Positions 1 to 9,668 of a DNA stretch of 64,000 nucleotides are shown one piece after another. Source of the stretch: Collinsella sp944321445. Its GTDB lineage: Bacteria; Actinomycetota; Coriobacteriia; Coriobacteriales; Coriobacteriaceae. Position numbers and translations under genes: made by a program. The notes under the pieces were generated by a model. That model saw only the letters and a list, made by a program, of their open reading frames with translations. It was not told where the DNA came from and did no database searches. The stretch lies in assembly GCF_030371825.1 (NCBI RefSeq), contig NZ_JAUDDM010000007.1; one strand, written 5' to 3'. Positions within the stretch are counted from its first letter, which is position 1; each line of letters begins with the position of its first letter.

Positions 1-800
1 GCTACACCGAGTTCGATGGTGTTGGTGGAGCCGTCTTCGTAGGTGATGGTTAGCTTGGTGCCGTCGAGGGCGATGGATGCGGGCGCGCCCTCGGTTTCGC
101 GGTAGATGACGGGGACCGATCCATCGCCGTCGACGTAGGCCGCCACCTCGCAGCTGCCGTCCACGTTGCACACCGTGTAGAGCACACCCTGGCAATAGGC
201 CATACCCACCAGATCGCCATTGCAGGCGAACAGGTCGAGCGACTCGTCGGGCGCATCGACAGAAGAGCGCGTCACGTAGGTGAACCCGTCATCGTCCACG
301 CGCGCTGAGTACACCGTGGTGCCGTAGGTCACAGCGGGAAGCTCGTCTCCCTCGCCTGCGGACGAAGCGTTATCGACCGGTTGCTCCTTTTCGCTCACCG
401 CGGCAACCGTCTCCTGCTCCCCATCACTCATGAACGCACCCAAAAGCGCGCGACCTACGAAGAAGAAAACAAGGGCTGCCAGCACGGCGCCGGCGATGAT
501 GGCGATGTACATCACCTTGCCGCTTCCGCCCACGGCCGCACTACCACGTGCCGAGGCATCGCGGCGGGCGCTGCGCGCCGTTCCAGCGGCGGCCACGCGC
601 AGCTTGCCCTCCTCGCCCGGACGCGCATGGGCTGCGCGCTTGGCAGCAGACGCGGCGTTGATGGGTGCACGAACGCCCGATGCCTTCTGCGCACCCGCGA
701 CGGAGCGGGCGGTGTGCGCCGGGGCTTTCGCAGCGGCACGACGCGGTGTCGGCGCGCTCGCGGCAGACCGCACACGATGATTTCCGTTCGCTGTGGGCAT
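1..800 (-). CDS. Membrane-anchored protein of unknown function, C-terminus beyond window
   Basis: The minus strand reads open from an ATG at 800 to the window edge, about 266 codons without a stop. The start has an AAGGAGA Shine-Dalgarno eight bases upstream. The first ~100 residues are rich in Ala, Arg and Lys. They are followed by one membrane segment near residues 100-122 (core MYIAIIAGAVLAALVFFFVG) and an acidic, soluble extracellular part. It is probably a bitopic protein with a basic cytoplasmic tail. I recognise no domain. It is divergent from the YhbY gene at 1022. Confidence 0.75.
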   Translation of the reverse strand, partial: MPTANGNHRVRSAASAPTPRRAAAKAPAHTARSVAGAQKASGVRAPINAASAAKRAAHARPGEEGKLRVAAAGTARSARRDASARGSAAVGGSGKVMYIAIIAGAVLAALVFFFVGRALLGAFMSDGEQETVAAVSEKEQPVDNASSAGEGDELPAVTYGTTVYSARVDDDGFTYVTRSSVDAPDESLDLFACNGDLVGMAYCQGVLYTVCNVDGSCEVAAYVDGDGSVPVIYRETEGAPASIALDGTKLTITYEDGSTNTIELGV

Positions 801-1021
801 ACAGGTCTCCTTATAGTTCACCATCGCCCAGTAAGGCCGGGCGTCAATCGTTCCCCAGTTGTGTACCCATTGCCGGCGCCTGCGAATCTCGCGGGACGGA
901 GCACACGCGTATTCCCCATGGAAAAACACCCCGTTTGGCGCCTCACCTCTGGCTTTTGCCCGCGCGGTGCTATATCGTGTACCAGCTGAACAACTCCGTA
1001 CACGAAAGAGAGCGCACATCC

Positions 1022-1321
1022 ATGGCACTTACCGGCAAGCAGGTCCGTCAGCTCCGCAGCCTCGCCCACCATCTTAATCCGGTCGTCCACATCGGACGCG
1101 GCGACGTCAACGACGGCGTGATCGAGCAGACCGAGGAGTGCCTCGAGGCGCACGAGCTCGTGAAGTGCGCGGTCCAGGACGGCAGCGGCCTTTCGGCGCG
1201 CGAGGCGGCGACGGTTCTCGCCGAGAGCACGGGTGCCGACGTGGTCCAGGTGATCGGCCACCGCTTCTCGCTGTATCGCGCGAGTTCGCGCAAAGACATC
1301 GAGCACATCAAGCTGGACTAA
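1022..1321 (+). CDS. yhbY: YhbY/CRM-domain RNA-binding protein
   Basis: This 99-residue protein matches the single-domain CRM family in length and pattern: an N-terminal LTGKQVRQLRSLAHHLNPVV segment, a GRGDVNDGVIEQ turn and the closing VVQVIGHRFSLYR strand. The family associates with pre-50S ribosomal particles and is thought to act in ribosome assembly. The ATG at 1022 is chosen because the conserved domain begins there and a purine-rich GAAAGAGAG lies upstream. The frame is open further upstream, but that part does not resemble the family. A hairpin follows the stop. Confidence 0.92.
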   Translation: MALTGKQVRQLRSLAHHLNPVVHIGRGDVNDGVIEQTEECLEAHELVKCAVQDGSGLSAREAATVLAESTGADVVQVIGHRFSLYRASSRKDIEHIKLD

Positions 1322-1371
1322 GGCCAGCAGCTCTACCCCGTCCCATGTGACGGGCACACGGAACCCGTACG

Positions 1372-1402
1372 GGGCCCGAGGCGTTCGCGCTTCGGGCCCT
1401 TT
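1372..1402 (+). terminator. Probable intrinsic terminator after yhbY
   Basis: The arms GGGCCCGAGGCG and CGCTTCGGGCCC pair around a TTCG loop and are followed by a short TTTC. The U-tract is weak, so termination strength is uncertain. Confidence 0.6.
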
Positions 1403-1434
1403 CGCATGCGCCACCCACCGCAACGCTTCCCGCA

Positions 1435-4400
1435 TCACAGCATGGGAACATGGCCCACGATGCGGTCGTACATCTCGCGCGTGGCGAGTTCGGGTTCGGT
1501 GTTGAGCTCGCGCCGCAGATACAGCAGGTGGCTATTGTAGAGCTCCACGATCTCGCGGCGACGCCCGCACAAGTCGTAGACCCGCATAGCGCGCCGGATC
1601 ACGTCCTCGCGCGTCGGAGCCTCGCGCAGTGCCGCATCGACCAGCCATGCCGCACTCGACACGTTTTCCACCTCGAGCGCACGGTCGACGCCGCACACCA
1701 TGCAGTCGACGAACTTCGCGCCGATCTGCCGGCGCATGTGGACGAAAAACGACGGGTCGCCGCTATCGGGCACGTACAAGGGACCACGGTAGAGCTGCTC
1801 CATTTTCAAGCACACCTCCACCGTCTGCTGCGCCGTCACGCTCTCGCCGCTCAACAAAATCTCGCGCGCGAGCCCCTCGAAGCGCTTCACGTCGGAATAC
1901 ACGTACTCATCGTTGAGCGCCACGCCGTCGCCCTGCGTGATGACGTACTGTGGTCCACCCTCGTGTTGGCCAAGCGCCCGGCGCAGCGCCGAAAGCGTCA
2001 CGTACAGGTTCTCGCGACCGCGCGCATATTCGCAGTCGGGCCACAGCTCGTCGACAATGGTGCGACGGCTCACAAACGATCCGAGTCCCAGCATCAGGCG
2101 CGCCGCCAGCACACCCGCCTTCTTGCGCCGCCACATATGGCCGGTGAGGACGTGCCCGTTGCGCTCCACATGAAAACCGCCCAGCAGATTGATGACGACT
2201 TGACCCGGTTCGACCGTGCGACGCCCGGTCGCAACCTCGAACATCGAATCGCTGGGAAGAAGCGCGGTACCGGTGTACGTGTAGGACGCGACCTCGTTGC
2301 GCGGCAGCTGCTGGCGCATAGAATCGCCCCGGCTTCCCAGCAGCGACAGCGCGTGGCGCGCGAGCGGCCGAAAACGCGGATTGAGCAGGGCGACCTTGTG
2401 CAGCGAGCACCAGGCGGCAAGCTCGGAATCGTAGCGCGCGGCGGATAGATGCAGCGCGATGGACCACGCCTCGGCGGGCAAGCAGCGCTTCTGCGACAGG
2501 TCGAGCGCCTCCGCCTCGTCGCGAATCTTCATGCGCGAGGCAGCGCGCAAAAACGCCGTGCGCTCGAGCAGCACCGCCCAAGAGCGAATAAACACCTGCC
2601 CGGATTCCGCCAGCTTGATAGCCTGCTGCGCACGGAACTCCGCGTTGACGGCCTGTCCGCGACCCAGGTCCTGCCAACCTTCCGCAACAAGGCAAAAGAG
2701 CTGAGAGGGTAGGTCGGACTCGCGCACAGCGGTAGTTCCGCCATCCGCAAACGCGCGATCGTCGAGAAGCGGGCTGCCCTCGAGCAACCGGCAAACGCTC
2801 GCCGCCACGCGCGCTCGCACGCACAGCGGACCCAACCGCCGTTCGCGCGCCACGTCCGCCGCATCGTCCAGGCGCGCAAGCTCTTCGCGGCTTACGCCCT
2901 CACCGTGCAGCGCCCGGTCCAGCGCTTGGTCGATACTCAGCAGCAGCGACGGCACGTCCAGTTCGCGCGCATCGCCGTCTGCGTCCGCAAGCTTTTCCGC
3001 GCCGTTCCACGCAGGGGCACCGACGCCGCCGATGAGTTCACGGTATATGCGCGCATGGGCACGCAAGCACGCGGCGGCAGGAGTTGCGTTGCGCTGACCC
3101 TCGACATCAAGCTCGGGCAGCGCGATACCGCTCACACTCCCCCACACCTCGGACAGCGCGCATGCGCAATCCCAATCGTTCCAGCGAATCTGCTGATCGA
3201 TATCGTCCACGCGCTTGCTTAGCTCCATCGCGGCGCGACGAGCCAACCGGATATCGCCCTGAATGAGCGCGGCAGCATACACCGCTAGCATCACGCCCGT
3301 CTCGATGGAGCTCGCTGGAACGCTTCCCTGATCGGCCAGCGCTTCGGTAACGAAGCCGGCGTGGCCGGCGAGCGAAAACTGCAGGGGAAACTGGGCGATG
3401 AGCGCCAAACGGTCCTCGATGTCGAGCACAAGCCGCGCCAGGTGTACCGCGTTGTCGATAAGCCCAGCGCGCACCAGCACGCGCACCGCCTGGACGGCAA
3501 AGGCCGGACGACGGTCCGCGATGTCGCGACGCAGCGCATCGAGCGTGTTGCTTGTGCAGCCCAAGCACGAAAACGGGGCATCGGCCCGCTCCATACCGAA
3601 AACGGGATAGTCGCGCACGAGACGCATGACCGTACCGGGCTGCAAACGCATGCCGCAGCGGTTGAAGTCCTTCATGACACCCTTGCCCACCAGCAAAATC
3701 ATGCACACCATGCGGTAGAGCGGATCGCGTGCGCGACGCAGCTCGGCAAGAATGCCGCGGTAGAGCGTCACGATGCCCGCATCGAGCGGGTTGCCGCCAA
3801 ACTGTCGCTCGGTCGCGACCTGCAGCAGCGCCACGAGCGCGGGTACACCCTGCGTAAGGCCATAGACATCGAGCGATCGGGCGATTGAGAACTCGTGCGC
3901 CCAATCGGAGTATTCGCGCGGCTGGATGATGAGCGAGCGCGCCGTGATGATCGACACGCGCTTGAGCGCCGCAAGCAGTGCGCGGTTGGTGGGAAGCGTG
4001 GACACCAGCACATCGAAGCCGCTTGCGTTCAGGCGCTGCAGGGAAAGGGCGGTTCGTTCCGCCTCCTCGCCCGCAAGACGAGGTATGTCGTCGATGGCGA
4101 TAAGCGGACGAGCTGAGGCGAAGGCGGACGCGGGGCCGCTGCGCGCAAGGGAATCGATGCGTCCGCGCACCGCATCGCCAGAGAGGTCGCGCACGCTCGT
4201 GAAATACGACTCACCGCGTTCTGCATCTTTGGCCACTGCGTCCACGATCTGCTTAAGCAAGGTGGTTTTGCCAAAGCCACCCGGTGCGCTCACGATTGCG
4301 ATGCCCGTTTCGGCGAGCTTGGAAAGCACGTCGCGAACAAGTTCGCCGCGAAGCACCATGCGCTGGCCGCTGGCAGTCGGGTCGTCCGCCGCCGTGTGCC

Positions 4401-5016
4401 GACGCTGGCGCGCAGGTACCGGCGCGGGAAGGTCGCTTTGCCCGGCATCCGTATCTGCGGGGCTCGGTAGCAGCGGGAGCTCTTCTTCCGCCGCGCTACA
4501 TGCTGGCAAAACGGCAGCGGGAGCATCCAGCACCTCAGGCGCCCCGGTCACAGACGGCAGATCGTCGCCATCGTCCCAGGCACGCGTATCCCAGCCATCC
4601 GCAAAAGGCAGCAGGCTGTCGTCCAGCACCGCAAGGTCATTGCAGTCCCGTATCGGCATGAGCTCCTGCGACGCAGCCACCTTCTTGTGCGCGGCTGAAG
4701 GCACACCGGAAAGCTCGTCCTCGTGCCGAACGATTGCGGGGACAAACAGCGGATGCGTAACCGGCTCATTCGAGGTCGTTGTTGCCAGGTTAGAATCCTC
4801 CCCATAGCGGCCATCGTCTTGCGCGTCGATTGTGCCGAACGCCCCCGCTTCACACGCATCGCCATGCGCACACTCGGGCTCCTGCCAGCCCATCGTCAAC
4901 GCGCCTGCGCGCTCTTCCTCAACCGCCGCATCGATCCCATCCCACATGCTCATTGTGACCCCATGCCCTTCTTGCTCTTCCTCGCACACCTCGCGCGCAA
5001 GGCCCGACCGTTCCAT
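1435..5016 (-). CDS. Large STAND-type regulator with C-terminal SARP (winged helix + BTAD) module
   Basis: This 1,193-residue protein has an acidic low-complexity N-terminus of about 200 residues. An NTPase follows with a Walker A motif GGFGKTT at residues 246-252 and an acidic Walker B-like IAIDDIP. The middle is helical, as in MalT/LuxR-type STAND ATPases. The C-terminal ~260 residues hold an OmpR-like winged helix (RRTIVDELWPD, LSALRRALG) and a BTAD-type helical domain ending RRELNTEPELATREMYDRIV, as in the AfsR/SARP family. It probably activates transcription in an ATP-dependent way; the signal and targets are unknown. A second possible ATG lies at 4953 (MSMWDGID); neither start has a strong Shine-Dalgarno. 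The gene stands alone. Confidence 0.85.
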   Translation of the reverse strand: MERSGLAREVCEEEQEGHGVTMSMWDGIDAAVEEERAGALTMGWQEPECAHGDACEAGAFGTIDAQDDGRYGEDSNLATTTSNEPVTHPLFVPAIVRHEDELSGVPSAAHKKVAASQELMPIRDCNDLAVLDDSLLPFADGWDTRAWDDGDDLPSVTGAPEVLDAPAAVLPACSAAEEELPLLPSPADTDAGQSDLPAPVPARQRRHTAADDPTASGQRMVLRGELVRDVLSKLAETGIAIVSAPGGFGKTTLLKQIVDAVAKDAERGESYFTSVRDLSGDAVRGRIDSLARSGPASAFASARPLIAIDDIPRLAGEEAERTALSLQRLNASGFDVLVSTLPTNRALLAALKRVSIITARSLIIQPREYSDWAHEFSIARSLDVYGLTQGVPALVALLQVATERQFGGNPLDAGIVTLYRGILAELRRARDPLYRMVCMILLVGKGVMKDFNRCGMRLQPGTVMRLVRDYPVFGMERADAPFSCLGCTSNTLDALRRDIADRRPAFAVQAVRVLVRAGLIDNAVHLARLVLDIEDRLALIAQFPLQFSLAGHAGFVTEALADQGSVPASSIETGVMLAVYAAALIQGDIRLARRAAMELSKRVDDIDQQIRWNDWDCACALSEVWGSVSGIALPELDVEGQRNATPAAACLRAHARIYRELIGGVGAPAWNGAEKLADADGDARELDVPSLLLSIDQALDRALHGEGVSREELARLDDAADVARERRLGPLCVRARVAASVCRLLEGSPLLDDRAFADGGTTAVRESDLPSQLFCLVAEGWQDLGRGQAVNAEFRAQQAIKLAESGQVFIRSWAVLLERTAFLRAASRMKIRDEAEALDLSQKRCLPAEAWSIALHLSAARYDSELAAWCSLHKVALLNPRFRPLARHALSLLGSRGDSMRQQLPRNEVASYTYTGTALLPSDSMFEVATGRRTVEPGQVVINLLGGFHVERNGHVLTGHMWRRKKAGVLAARLMLGLGSFVSRRTIVDELWPDCEYARGRENLYVTLSALRRALGQHEGGPQYVITQGDGVALNDEYVYSDVKRFEGLAREILLSGESVTAQQTVEVCLKMEQLYRGPLYVPDSGDPSFFVHMRRQIGAKFVDCMVCGVDRALEVENVSSAAWLVDAALREAPTREDVIRRAMRVYDLCGRRREIVELYNSHLLYLRRELNTEPELATREMYDRIVGHVPML

Positions 5017-5233
5017 TCCCGAACGGATGTGTTCCCTGCATGGTATAACACAATCTAAATGTTTTTTACTGTACTTCTTTCAGTTTTCGTACCAGGCACA
5101 GTATTTTGTAGTTTCTTGATATGTAATATTGCGCAATGCTATATGTTGTTTGTTTACTGTTGGGGATATGTCGGATAGGCACGCCGCATCTGTATGTCCG
5201 ACCGATTTCCAACGCCATTCCCCCGCGACGCAT

Positions 5234-5264
5234 AAAAAAGGCGCCCCGGAAATCCGGAGCGCCC
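5234..5264 (-). terminator. Intrinsic terminator of nagB
   Basis: On the minus strand GGGCGCTCCGG pairs with CCGGGGCGCC across a short loop and runs into TTTTTT, 30 bases after the nagB stop. Confidence 0.85.
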
Positions 5265-5294
5265 AAAAGCGTCGATATGCGAATGTGGCGCGCT

Positions 5295-6038
5295 TTACGC
5301 GAGCTCGTCGGCGCACAGGGACAGCGCAGCCTCGTCGGCCACGAGCACCGTGTTGGGGTGCAGCTGCAGGATGGAAGCCGGACAGCTGGGGCTCACCGGG
5401 CCGAAGCACATGTCGTGCACGGCCTGGGCCTTCTTCTCGCCATTGGCGGCCACGAGGATCATCTTGGCGAACATGATGGTCTGAACGCCCATGCTGAAGG
5501 CCTGACGCGGCACGTCGTCGATGCTGTCGAACAGACGGCTGTTGGCCTCGATGGTGGACTCGGTGAGGTCGACCAGGTGGGTGCCCTTGGAGAAGTGGTC
5601 ATCGGGCTCGTTGAAGCCAATGTGGCCGTTGTTGCCGATACCCAACAGCTGCAGGTCGGGGTAGCCGGCCGCAGCGACGGCCTCGTCGTAGGCGGCGCAA
5701 GCGGACTCGTAGTCCTCGGCCAGGCCATCGGGCACATGGGTACGGGACTTGTCGATGTTCACATGGTCGAACAGGTTGGTGTTCATGAAGTAGCGGTAGC
5801 TCTGCGGATGATCGCCGGCAAGGCCGCGATACTCGTCAAGGTTGTAGGAGGAGACGCGCGAGAAATCGAGGTCGCCCTTCTTGTACCACTCGACGAGCTG
5901 CTTGTAGGCGCCGATGGGCGTGGAGCCCGTGGCCAGACCAAGCACGCAGTTGGGCTTGAGGATCACCTGGGCGGAGATGATATTCGCCACCTTGCGGCTC
6001 ATATCATCGTAATCGCGGGCGCGGACGATAGAAATCAT
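5295..6038 (-). CDS. nagB: Glucosamine-6-phosphate deaminase
   Basis: The protein has 247 residues and converts glucosamine 6-phosphate to fructose 6-phosphate and ammonia, linking amino-sugar use to glycolysis. Family motifs are clear: the phosphate-binding LATGSTP near residue 36, the catalytic NLDEYRG region and GIGNNGHIGFNEP near residue 130. The start is placed at the ATG at 6038, which has AAAGGG upstream and gives the family's MISIVRARDYDD N-terminus; the longer frame adds 22 unrelated residues. It lies 75 bases behind an EIIA gene in the same direction, so the two probably form an operon. The short length (E. coli NagB has 266) indicates the Gram-positive type without the allosteric C-terminal extension. 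Confidence 0.96.
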   Translation of the reverse strand: MISIVRARDYDDMSRKVANIISAQVILKPNCVLGLATGSTPIGAYKQLVEWYKKGDLDFSRVSSYNLDEYRGLAGDHPQSYRYFMNTNLFDHVNIDKSRTHVPDGLAEDYESACAAYDEAVAAAGYPDLQLLGIGNNGHIGFNEPDDHFSKGTHLVDLTESTIEANSRLFDSIDDVPRQAFSMGVQTIMFAKMILVAANGEKKAQAVHDMCFGPVSPSCPASILQLHPNTVLVADEAALSLCADELA

Positions 6039-6113
6039 AGTGGAACCCTTTCTGTGCGAGCACCTACCACACGGTTCCGTCACCTTCGTACCACGGAACC
6101 GCAAGAACCGAAC

Positions 6114-6611
6114 CTAGCGCTCCCGAGCTGTGATGAGCGTATCGAGCTCGCCGACGATATCGCCTACGCTGCCCTTGATGCTCGAAAACTCGACGGAGTT
6201 GCAGATAAGAATGGGTGCCGTGACATCGTAGCCTTCGCGCTCGATAGCCTCGCGGTCAAACTCGATGAGCACGTCGCCCTTCTTGACGGTCTGGCCGACG
6301 GAAGCCTTGACGTTGAAGTACTTACCCTCGAGCTTGTCGGTGTCGAGTCCCACGTGGATGAGGACATCGAGGCCCTCGTTGGTGTGGAGCGCGACCGCGT
6401 GGCCCGTGGGAAAGACGGCCTCCACCCGAGAATCGGATGGAGCAACGACCTTGTTTCCCGTCGGTTCGATCGCAACGCCCTGCCCAAGCAGACCGGCAGC
6501 AAACGTCTGGTCGTTCACGTCGGACAAGGGAATAACCTTGCCCGCAAGCGGAGAAGGCAGCTCTTTGCTGCGCCTTCGCAAGCCAACCGACCTGAGTAAT
6601 TCGCTGAACAT
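6114..6611 (-). CDS. PTS glucose-type EIIA protein
   Basis: This stand-alone 165-residue EIIA of the glucose superfamily (Crr-like) passes phosphate from HPr to an EIIB domain. The phosphorylated histidine is in LDVLIHVGLDT, preceded by HAVALHTNEG, which holds the second conserved His. The N-terminal core SPLAGKVIPLSDVNDQTFAAG is typical. The start at 6611 has AGGGGGATC upstream. No EIIB/EIIC gene is adjacent. Its place directly before nagB suggests an N-acetylglucosamine or glucose-type permease as partner, which is inference. Confidence 0.93.
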   Translation of the reverse strand: MFSELLRSVGLRRRSKELPSPLAGKVIPLSDVNDQTFAAGLLGQGVAIEPTGNKVVAPSDSRVEAVFPTGHAVALHTNEGLDVLIHVGLDTDKLEGKYFNVKASVGQTVKKGDVLIEFDREAIEREGYDVTAPILICNSVEFSSIKGSVGDIVGELDTLITARER

Positions 6612-6706
6612 GATCCCCCTAGTTCCCATGCATAAGGAGTGCAGAGAATTGCTATATGAATCTTACCGCAAAGGGTAATTGCGCCGCACGTCCCTTTTGT
6701 CCCGAT

Positions 6707-6730
6707 ATGCTGCCGCGCTCTCGGCAGCAT
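6707..6730. promoter_or_regulatory. Inverted repeat upstream of EIIA-nagB
   Basis: ATGCTGCCG and CGGCAGCAT form a perfect 9-bp inverted repeat around six bases, about 96 bases before the EIIA start and with no U-tract. It could be an operator for an amino-sugar regulator or only a stem-loop. Confidence 0.35.
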
Positions 6731-6839
6731 ACGCGTGCACGGATATACCCGCATGATAGGTCGAATGCCACGGCCCGGGCCTTTGGACCTCCACCGGAGG
6801 TAGAAAGCCCAGCTCCCCTTCCGCGGCAACCGCACACAG

Positions 6840-6876
6840 AAAAGCGGGGCCCGCCGATATGTTCGGCAGACCCCAC
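6840..6876 (-). terminator. Intrinsic terminator of rplM-rpsI
   Basis: On the minus strand GGGGTCTGCCGA pairs with TCGGCGGGCCCC and is followed by GCTTTT, 30 bases after the rpsI stop. Confidence 0.85.
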
Positions 6877-6905
6877 CAAAAGCACATTCCAAGTAAGCGA
6901 AAGGC

Positions 6906-7301
<396 letters not shown>

Positions 7302-7303
7302 CT

Positions 7304-7747
7304 TTAAGCCTCCAGCTCGATCTTAGTGGGGTTCTGAGCAGTGTGCGGATGCTCGGGGCCAGCGTAGACCTTGAGCTTCTTGAGCTGAGCGCGACCGAGG
7401 GTGGTCTTGGGGAGCATGCCGCGGACGGCGCGCTCGATGACCTGCTCGGGGTGCTTCGCCATGGCCTGACGGAAGCTCTCAGCCTTGAGGCCGCCATTGT
7501 AGCCGCTGTGACGGTAGTAGACCTTCTGGTCGGCCTTGTTGCCGGTAAGCTGGACCTTATCGGCGTTGATGACCACCACAAAGTCACCGCAGTCAGAGTT
7601 GGGGGTGAACTGGGGCTTGTTCTTACCGCGCAGGATCATGGCGACCTGCGTGGCCAGACGGCCCAGGACAGCACCCTCGGCATCGACGAGGACCCAATTG
7701 CGGGCAACCTCACCCTGCTTGGCGTAGTGAGTCGACTTCTGAATCAC
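7304..7747 (-). CDS. rplM: 50S ribosomal protein L13
   Basis: The 147-residue L13 has the family blocks WVLVDAEGAVLGRLATQVA, RGKNKPQFTPNSDCGDFVVV and AVRGMLPKTTLGR, ending KVYAGPEHPHTAQNP. L13 is an early-assembly protein of the large subunit. It is the first gene of the rplM-rpsI operon; the 164 bases before it hold its promoter and leader, in which I found no convincing L13 leader fold. Confidence 0.99.
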   Translation of the reverse strand: MIQKSTHYAKQGEVARNWVLVDAEGAVLGRLATQVAMILRGKNKPQFTPNSDCGDFVVVINADKVQLTGNKADQKVYYRHSGYNGGLKAESFRQAMAKHPEQVIERAVRGMLPKTTLGRAQLKKLKVYAGPEHPHTAQNPTKIELEA

Positions 7748-7911
7748 TTGACTCCTCCATGTACAGTACGTGTCTTAACAGAGATTCACGGGGCTCTGCA
7801 AATGACTGAAGAATTATAGCGCGGGCCGGCACGGGGTCAATGCGGCTTTTTCGCGCTCGCAGAGTTTCTGCACATGTTGCGAAATGTGGCCTCTCTGGGG
7901 ACAGTTGCGGA

Positions 7912-8778
7912 TTAAAGGAAGGATTTTATGTTGGAGAGCAGGCGCTCGGCTTCTTGGCGACCTTGTATGTAGAGGTCGAGCAGCTTGGCGGTGTCGTGCT
8001 CCACGTGTCCGACCTCCACCGGACGGTGCGGAGCCAGCACGAGAGCGCGGCCCTCGTCCTCGTAGGCCCAGATGTGCTCGCGCTGCTCGTTGTAGCGCTC
8101 GTGGCGGTTCTCGATGGCATCCAGCAGGTAGGGATACTCCGCATAGCGCGTGCGCGCGGCGGCCATGAGCTCGTAGGGGCTCTTCTTGTACGCACGGTGC
8201 TGCGTGAGCACCACGATGGCACGGTCGTAGCCGGCGTCCTCGAGCACGTGCTCGATGGGAACCGAGTCGGCCACGCCGCCGTCCAGGTACAGGTGCCCGT
8301 CGATCTCGACCGGGGGCGCCATGAGCGGCAGCGACGTCGAGGCGCGCACCGCATCGATGTCGAGCACCGCGTTTTTGACCTCGAGGTAGGCCGCCGTGCC
8401 AAAGACGATATCGGTCGCCACGGCCACAAGCGGCATGGGATTCGCCAGATACGCATCGTTATCGAAAGGATCCAGGCGGTCCTGGACGTCGTTCAGCATG
8501 AAGTCGTAACCGATGAAGCTGCCACTGCGGGCAAACGACTTCGCGCCCATATAGCGCTCGTCGTTGCAATACGCCAGGTTGATGCGGTTGGGACGGCCGA
8601 TCTGACGCGACTTATAGGAAAGGCCGTTCAGCACACCGGCGCTCACGCCGTAACAGGCATCAGGCTGAATCTTGTGCTCCATCAGCACGTCGAGCACGCC
8701 AGCTGTGAACTGCCCGCGAAAGCTGCCGCCCTCGAGGATAATCGCCGTCTTGCCCGCATGTTCTGCCCGCTGCTCCAT
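7912..8778 (-). CDS. Patatin-like phospholipase
   Basis: The 288-residue protein has all patatin elements: an oxyanion-hole LEGGSFRGQF near residue 16, the nucleophile elbow YGVSAGVLNG with Ser near residue 45, and the catalytic Asp in YLDGGVADSVP near residue 165. No signal peptide or membrane segment is seen, so it is probably a cytoplasmic acyl hydrolase of the YjjU/RssA-like bacterial subgroup. The substrate is unknown. The start at 8778 follows GGGCGCACC, a weak ribosome site. Confidence 0.93.
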   Translation of the reverse strand: MEQRAEHAGKTAIILEGGSFRGQFTAGVLDVLMEHKIQPDACYGVSAGVLNGLSYKSRQIGRPNRINLAYCNDERYMGAKSFARSGSFIGYDFMLNDVQDRLDPFDNDAYLANPMPLVAVATDIVFGTAAYLEVKNAVLDIDAVRASTSLPLMAPPVEIDGHLYLDGGVADSVPIEHVLEDAGYDRAIVVLTQHRAYKKSPYELMAAARTRYAEYPYLLDAIENRHERYNEQREHIWAYEDEGRALVLAPHRPVEVGHVEHDTAKLLDLYIQGRQEAERLLSNIKSFL

Positions 8779-8998
8779 GGTGCGCCCTTCGTTTCTCGTT
8801 GCGTGGTTTTTCCTCTTCTACCACAAAACGGGCGGCGTAAACGGAAGCGCTCACTGATTCCCCGATGAAGCCCGAAACGCCAAGCTGTCAACTGGGGTGA
8901 ATACTTTCAGCTCGTGCGTGGTAGAATACGTAATCCACGGCCTGCGCGGCCGTGCGCACATTGACAGGTCGAGCGGCTTGGCCGCCCGGTCAACCCAA

Positions 8999-9369
8999 GG
9001 GGGCGACTGGTTTCGACGCGATAGCTCTGAGAGAGGAAGCAGGCCGTGGTCTCCTCGCCACGTTAAACAGGGGTACCGTCAAAATGAATTGACAAGAATT
9101 CTTCTTATGAGCCCCAGCTGGCTCTCGCTGCTTAGTATTTAATTGCAGCGCGTCGCACTCGGGAGGTTCCCCGACCCGAGCCCGATGTCATTTGAGGGGA
9201 ATGCTCCCACGCACGTAATCGGTATGGCGCGGGCTAAGACTGAACCGGTTGGGACGCCGCGAGCGTGTCGCTGCGCGCAACGCGTCCGAGACTAAATCAG
9301 CGACTGAGCCTGGAGATGCCGATCAGGGGGCTTTCGTGGACCGGAGTTCGATTCTCCGCGCCTCCACCA
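8999..9369 (+). ncRNA. ssrA: tmRNA
   Basis: The 5' end GGGGGCGACTGG and the 3' end CGCCTCCACCA pair to form the tRNA-like acceptor stem (with one G-U), and GGAGTTCGATTCTCC is the T-arm. The tag frame ends at a TAG at 9133-9135 and codes for YEPQLALAA at its end. Reading back, the longest sense stretch after an in-frame TGA gives a tag of about 14 residues, DKNSSYEPQLALAA, starting at GAC 9091 if that is the resume codon. The LALAA end is the expected protease signal. tmRNA rescues stalled ribosomes with SmpB. Confidence 0.97.
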
Positions 9370-9668
9370 CAAGGAACGAGCAGGTAGACATACGTTTCTA
9401 CCTGCTTTTTTATTGCAAGGACATACCCGCGGAGAATCGAACTCCAAGCGGGGCGCGGAGCTGAGCAAAGCGCGTGAGCGTCTTTGCCAGCGCAGCACGC
9501 AAGGCGGGTGCCAACCCGCCGCAGCGGATGCGTATTCGCACAGCGAATACGCAGGATTCTCCGCGCCTCCACCACAAGGAACGAGCAGGTAGACATACGT
9601 GTCTGCCTGCTTTTTTGTTGCAGCTGCGAACCCGCGGAGAATCGAACTCCAAACGGGGTGCGGAGCTG
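9350..9668. repeat. Tandem duplication of the ssrA 3' end and terminator
   Basis: A 114-base unit at 9350-9463 recurs at 9555-9668, 205 bases downstream. The first 46 bases (T-arm half, acceptor 3' strand, CCA and start of the terminator) are identical. Each unit ends with CGCGGAGAATCGAACTCC (9428-9445 and 9633-9650), the exact inverted copy of the ssrA T-arm at 9343-9360. The spacer holds two further hairpins, GGCGGGT/ACCCGCC and GCGTATTCGC/GCGAATACGC. This could be an attachment-site scar of an ssrA-targeting island or a local duplication. Confidence 0.85.
9380..9411 (+). terminator. ssrA intrinsic terminator
   Basis: GCAGGTAGA and TCTACCTGC pair across eight bases and are followed by TTTTTT, 11 bases after the CCA end. 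A second, slightly diverged copy with its own T6 lies at 9585-9616. Confidence 0.9.

Noticed and set aside
1450..2448. Plus-strand frame of 332 codons
   Set aside because: Antisense to the SARP-type regulator and without a start signal or recognisable domain.
5136..6599. Plus-strand frame of 487 codons over nagB-EIIA
   Set aside because: Antisense to two well-supported genes; begins in a non-coding AT-rich stretch and has no family features.
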